A stretch of 26,350 bases of DNA. It comes from Pseudomonas sp. DY-1. Its GTDB lineage: Bacteria > Pseudomonadota > Gammaproteobacteria > Pseudomonadales > Pseudomonadaceae. Below the pieces are notes generated by a model. It was not told the DNA's origin. It saw nothing but the letters and a program-made list of their open reading frames with translations, and searched no databases. The stretch covers positions 1-26,350 of the forward strand of contig NZ_CP032615.1 in assembly GCF_003626975.1 (NCBI RefSeq), read 5' to 3'. The position numbers and the translations under genes were made by a program. Below, in pieces: positions 23,475 through 26,350 of this stretch (its first letter is position 1; each line of letters begins with the position of its first letter).

Positions 23475-23762
23475 ATGAACACACTCGACCGCTACCGCCG
23501 CCTCGCCCACGCCGCCAACTGCGACTGCTCTGTCTGCTGGTCCCGTCGCGAACTGGCGAAGAGCGCGCCCTCCCGGTCCATGTCCTGCGAGCACTGCCGC
23601 CCCGCGCAGATATCCAAGGTCGCTGGGCGCTGGGTCTGCCAGCCGGCCTCGTTCTGCGAGAAACACAGGCCCGCCCGCCGCGCCCCGAAGTACTGGAACG
23701 TTGTGTACGACAGCGGCAAGCCCACGCCCTTCGTGCCCATCTACGAGCCGTTCGAGGACTGA
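23475..23762 (+). CDS. Cys-rich small protein, probable zinc binder, copy 2
   Basis: The 95-aa product has CDCSVC near residues 16-21, CEHC near 38-41 and later VCQPASFCEKH, giving three Cys groups that could bind two metal ions. The remainder is basic at first and ends in an acidic, aromatic tail (YEPFED). I do not recognise the family. It starts at an ATG 3 bp after the upstream stop and belongs to the early operon. A nucleic-acid-binding regulator is plausible from the Cys pattern. Copy 1 is frame-broken in the Cys region. Confidence 0.68.
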   Translation: MNTLDRYRRLAHAANCDCSVCWSRRELAKSAPSRSMSCEHCRPAQISKVAGRWVCQPASFCEKHRPARRAPKYWNVVYDSGKPTPFVPIYEPFED

Positions 23763-23765
23763 GCC

Positions 23766-23978
23766 ATGACTGACGCCCAATTCATCGTCGTGGTCGTGGC
23801 CCTGTTCGCCTGGCTGACCTTCCGGCTGGCCAAGGCCCTCGGGCTTCTCCCACGCCGCCGCCCCCGCGCCGGACTCGCCCCGGTCCAGGGCCGCCGCACC
23901 GGCTTGTCCGAACACGCTTCACCGTTCGGTCAAACGGAGCGCCGGGCGGAGCGCACCCTTGACCGCGCCCCGCCCTGA
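23766..23978 (+). CDS. Small membrane protein, copy 2
   Basis: Same 70-aa product as 10994-11206. Confidence 0.65.
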   Translation: MTDAQFIVVVVALFAWLTFRLAKALGLLPRRRPRAGLAPVQGRRTGLSEHASPFGQTERRAERTLDRAPP

Positions 23979-24225
23979 AAAGCCTCGGCTGGGGAGAGAG
24001 GGGCAGCTCCACCGCCCCGCGCTCCCGAGCCCTCGGCGGCAAGAGTGGGATGACAAGGGCAAAGCCCTTGGTGTTGACCCAGTAACCGGCCGCGCAGGCC
24101 CACGTTTTTAACCCCCGGTAGACCGAGACAGCACTCGGGCGAAAACAAGAGTTCGCCTGTGTGGGATCGCTCGGCCTGCTGAAAGGCAAACCGCGCATGT
24201 CGCGCACCCAAGTGAGGAAACACAA
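23979..24225. other. Hairpin-rich non-coding gap, copy 2
   Basis: Same 247 bp as 11207-11453, with the same three short hairpins; no gene seen. Confidence 0.5.
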
Positions 24226-24579
24226 ATGGCACGTTCAATCATGGAAGTTGCATTCCTGGGCACCCAAAAAACCGAAATGGAAGGCGCCAAGTACGTGAAG
24301 GTCTTCTACGGCGATGAGCCGGACGGCAAGACCGAGCACGGCCTCTCCATCATCGGCATGGCGGTGGCCGACGATTACGCGGATGAGGTGTTCGCCGCTG
24401 GCGCTCAGTTCTCCCCGCTGGAAATGGTCCGCATCACCTTCGAGGTGGACCGGGGCGGCCAGAACAAGGGCAAGAACCTCGCCCTGCACATCGAGTCGGC
24501 CAAGCCGCGTCCGACCTCGCAAGGCTCCCGCCAGTCGCAGCCTGCCGCTCAGCCTTCGAGCGAGCCGGCCAAGTCCTAA
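24226..24579 (+). CDS. Putative ssDNA-binding protein, copy 2
   Basis: Same 117-aa product as 11454-11807. Confidence 0.65.
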   Translation: MARSIMEVAFLGTQKTEMEGAKYVKVFYGDEPDGKTEHGLSIIGMAVADDYADEVFAAGAQFSPLEMVRITFEVDRGGQNKGKNLALHIESAKPRPTSQGSRQSQPAAQPSSEPAKS

Positions 24580-24597
24580 CCGGGGGAGGGCGCCGCC

Positions 24598-24765
24598 ATG
24601 GTGATTCTGGATCGCGTCGTGTGTGACCGCTGCGGGCGACCGATGGGCCAGCTCTGGAATCAACCGGCCCCGGCGTCCGACCTCCTGCCGCAACTCCATG
24701 AACACACCTGCCCCGGTGGCTGCGAACAGCCGCTACCGGCCCAGGTGCTGGAGCACACGGCGTGA
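24598..24765 (+). CDS. Zinc-ribbon-like small protein, copy 2
   Basis: Same 55-aa product as 11825-11992; the upstream G-run is one base longer here. Confidence 0.65.
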   Translation: MVILDRVVCDRCGRPMGQLWNQPAPASDLLPQLHEHTCPGGCEQPLPAQVLEHTA

Positions 24766-24977
24766 ATTTCATCCTCTGTGACGGTGAGTGGGGCCAGGGC
24801 GCAGGCGGCGAGATCGTCTGCACCGGGCAACTCTCGGCGCTCACGGTGGAGGAATTCCGGGCCTCGCTGGATCAAGGGTCCGGGCTTACGTGGGAGGACG
24901 CCCAGGCGCTCAAGGATGAGGTGCTCATCCTGTTCGCCGGGGTCTTTGCCTTCCTTCTCCTGAAGAAACTGCTGTGA
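24762..24977 (+). CDS. One-helix virion-type protein, copy 2
   Basis: The 71-aa product starts at a GTG that overlaps the upstream stop (GTGA) and reads (M)NFILCDGEWGQG. It has two Cys (6 and 20), an acidic middle (LTVEEFRASLD, WEDAQALKDE) and a C-terminal helix ILFAGVFAFLLLKKLL ending in two Lys. Its place just before the major coat gene matches Pf4 PA0722, and its form suits a minor virion-tip protein of the pVII/pIX type, which is my inference. Copy 1 carries two one-base losses. Confidence 0.68.
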   Translation: MNFILCDGEWGQGAGGEIVCTGQLSALTVEEFRASLDQGSGLTWEDAQALKDEVLILFAGVFAFLLLKKLL

Positions 24978-24988
24978 GGATTCACACC

Positions 24989-25195
24989 ATGCGTATCAAG
25001 CAACTGCGTTCCCGCATCTCCGCTGCCGTTGGCACCGCCGCCGCTGTCGTCGGCAGTGCCGTCCATGCCGCGGTGCCGACCGAGGCCACCACCGCACTGA
25101 CCACCGCTGGGACCGACGTCGGGACCATCGGCTGGGCCGTGTTCGGCGTCCTCGTCGCGGCGGCTGCGTTCAAGTACATGCGCCGCGCCCTGTAA
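24989..25195 (+). CDS. coaB: Major coat protein precursor, second full copy
   Basis: Same 68-aa precursor as 12214-12420. Confidence 0.85.
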   Translation: MRIKQLRSRISAAVGTAAAVVGSAVHAAVPTEATTALTTAGTDVGTIGWAVFGVLVAAAAFKYMRRAL

Positions 25196-25214
25196 GGCCG
25201 GTGTCCGTTCCATG

Positions 25215-25240
25215 GGCCCGGTTCGCCGGGCCTTTCTTTT
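25215..25240 (+). terminator. Intrinsic terminator after the major coat gene, second copy
   Basis: Same GC hairpin and T-rich tail as 12440-12465. Confidence 0.9.
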
Positions 25241-25259
25241 CCACAGGGCGAGTAGCGAG

Positions 25260-26350
25260 ATGGTGAACCCATGTCCTTCGACTATCCGGCGTTTTATCTG
25301 GCCCTTTGCTGCGTGGCTTTTTACCTGGTGTTTTTCGGGCGTCTTTAGCCCTCAAGCATCTGCCGGCACCGGCACCTCGGCCTATTACGTGACCGGACAG
25401 CTGACGGCTAGCCTCCGATCGAACCCTGCTGAGTCCTGTGCTGCCTATGGCGCCGCTGTTGGCATTTCGTTTCAAGAGCTCAACGGCGTTGATACAGGGT
25501 GTTTCTACTACGGGCCGAATGGGGAGTCGCGCTACACCTACCGGTCGCTCGCCGTGGGTTATTGCCCGGCAGGGCAACTGTTCTACAACGAGCTCGGTCA
25601 GTGTTCGGGGACCCCCCCGGAGCCGGAACCCGATCCCTGTGAAGCCACCATCGGCCAGAACCTCTCCCACGAACACCGCATGGGCGACTACACCGGAGGT
25701 GGTGCCATCGGTGGCCGCACCGACCCTCCCGGCGTGGTCTGCCAGGGTTCCTGCCAGTACGCCTGGGACAGCGCCGGACCCACCAACGTCTACCGCTTCG
25801 TCGATGGCACGCCCAATGGCGTGTTCGGCCTGTTCTCGTACAAGGGCAACGGCGTGTCCTGTAGCGCCGAAGACAGCCCTAACAAGGGCCCGTCCTCCCT
25901 GGAGGCGCAATCCAAATCCGAGTCCAGCTGCACCGACAAGGTGACCGACGGAGAAGGGCGGGTGCATATGACCTGCCAGACCAGCAGCGAATACACCAAT
26001 CCCGGCTCCTGCGACCGGGGCCAGGTTAACGGCGAAACCGTGTGCATTCCCAACAGCCCGTCGCCCTCGCAGCAGAAGACCGAGACCGAAAAAGAAATCA
26101 CCGAGGTCACCAACCCGGACGGCTCCAAGACCACCACCACCAGCGAAACCACCACTACGACCAACTGCTCCGGCACTAAGTCCTGCACCACCAGCGTGAC
26201 CAACAACACCTCCGTCAGCCACACCAACGCCGACGGCAGCAAGGGCGATGAGTCCTCCACCTGCACCGGCTCCGGCTGCAAGGACGGCGACGGCAAATCG
26301 CAGGACGACAAGGACAAGGAGAAAGAAGAGAAGGAAGAAGACGAGTCGGT
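25260..26350 (+). CDS. coaA: coaA, 3'-truncated by the window end
   Basis: Encodes the signal peptide, Cys-rich domain and Thr-rich linker as in 12485-13978, and runs off the window in the Lys/Glu-rich stretch. The frame is open throughout, unlike the damaged copy at the window start. Confidence 0.9.
   Translation, partial: MVNPCPSTIRRFIWPFAAWLFTWCFSGVFSPQASAGTGTSAYYVTGQLTASLRSNPAESCAAYGAAVGISFQELNGVDTGCFYYGPNGESRYTYRSLAVGYCPAGQLFYNELGQCSGTPPEPEPDPCEATIGQNLSHEHRMGDYTGGGAIGGRTDPPGVVCQGSCQYAWDSAGPTNVYRFVDGTPNGVFGLFSYKGNGVSCSAEDSPNKGPSSLEAQSKSESSCTDKVTDGEGRVHMTCQTSSEYTNPGSCDRGQVNGETVCIPNSPSPSQQKTETEKEITEVTNPDGSKTTTTSETTTTTNCSGTKSCTTSVTNNTSVSHTNADGSKGDESSTCTGSGCKDGDGKSQDDKDKEKEEKEEDES
25533..26350. 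repeat. Start of a third copy of the unit
   Basis: This stretch repeats 12758-13575 and breaks off inside coaA at the window edge. The window therefore starts and ends within the same gene, with no host DNA at either end. Confidence 0.95.

Larger units (their letters stand above)
12758..25532. repeat. Copy 2 of the inovirus genome unit, 12,775 bp, reference copy
   Basis: This is a full circular permutation of the phage genome in which every recognised gene is open. Its first 818 bases recur at 25533-26350, so the unit is 12,775 bp. A genome of this size with Zot, CoaA, a rolling-circle-type initiator and an integrase fits a Pf-type temperate filamentous phage. Whether the head-to-tail array is a tandem prophage or a concatemeric assembly of the circular form is discussed under findings. 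Confidence 0.93.

Overview
The window is a filamentous phage (inovirus) genome of the Pf1/Pf4 type, read slightly more than twice round. The host is most likely a Pseudomonas or a close gammaproteobacterium. The reasons are the Pf gene order, a GC-rich backbone, a CoaA/Zot/DUF2523 morphogenesis block, and an attachment site made of a tRNA-Gly 3' end. No chromosomal gene is visible anywhere. The repeat unit is 12,775 bp (12758-25532 taken as reference). Copy 1 covers 1-12757, copy 2 covers 12758-25532, and a third, partial copy covers 25533-26350. Copy 1 has 14 net single-base deletions in 1-1330 and 5 more in 10,523-12,115, nearly all in G or C runs. These break coaA, the pVI-like gene and several small genes that are intact in copy 2. 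This looks like a circular genome assembled as a concatemer with poorly polished sequence, although a tandem prophage cannot be excluded from sequence alone.

Layout of one unit, using copy 1 positions where intact. A leftward Cro/C1-type repressor (9568-9843) faces a rightward early operon across a 127-bp divergent control region that holds two palindromic operator-like sites. The early operon has an excisionase-like DNA-binding protein, a small helical protein, a second excisionase-like protein, a Cys-rich protein and a small membrane protein. After a 247-bp hairpin-rich gap come a putative ssDNA-binding protein, a zinc-ribbon-like protein, a one-helix virion-type protein and the major coat protein, then a strong terminator (12440-12465). 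Next come CoaA (adsorption, pIII role), a DUF2523 protein (pVI role) and Zot (pI assembly ATPase). A large inverted repeat (2745-2826), a candidate origin, precedes the replication initiator (2887-4164). The tyrosine integrase (GTG start at 4164) and a HigB/HigA-like toxin-antitoxin pair follow. The attP region (5823-6146) has a tRNA-Gly 3' end, a terminator serving that tRNA, and flanking direct repeats.

Between attP and the repressor lies an AT-rich accessory block (6147-9428) that differs in composition from the backbone. It holds a rightward one-helix membrane protein (250 aa) and a convergent leftward two-gene operon. The operon encodes a 392-aa protein with a DGxxR motif like that of DUF262/DGQHR proteins and a 395-aa protein with an RxxxxH motif like that of HEPN ribonucleases, ending in a run of Ala-Pro dipeptides. 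In Pf-type phages this position carries cargo genes, including anti-phage systems. This operon is the best candidate here for an undescribed defence or superinfection-exclusion system; that function is an inference.
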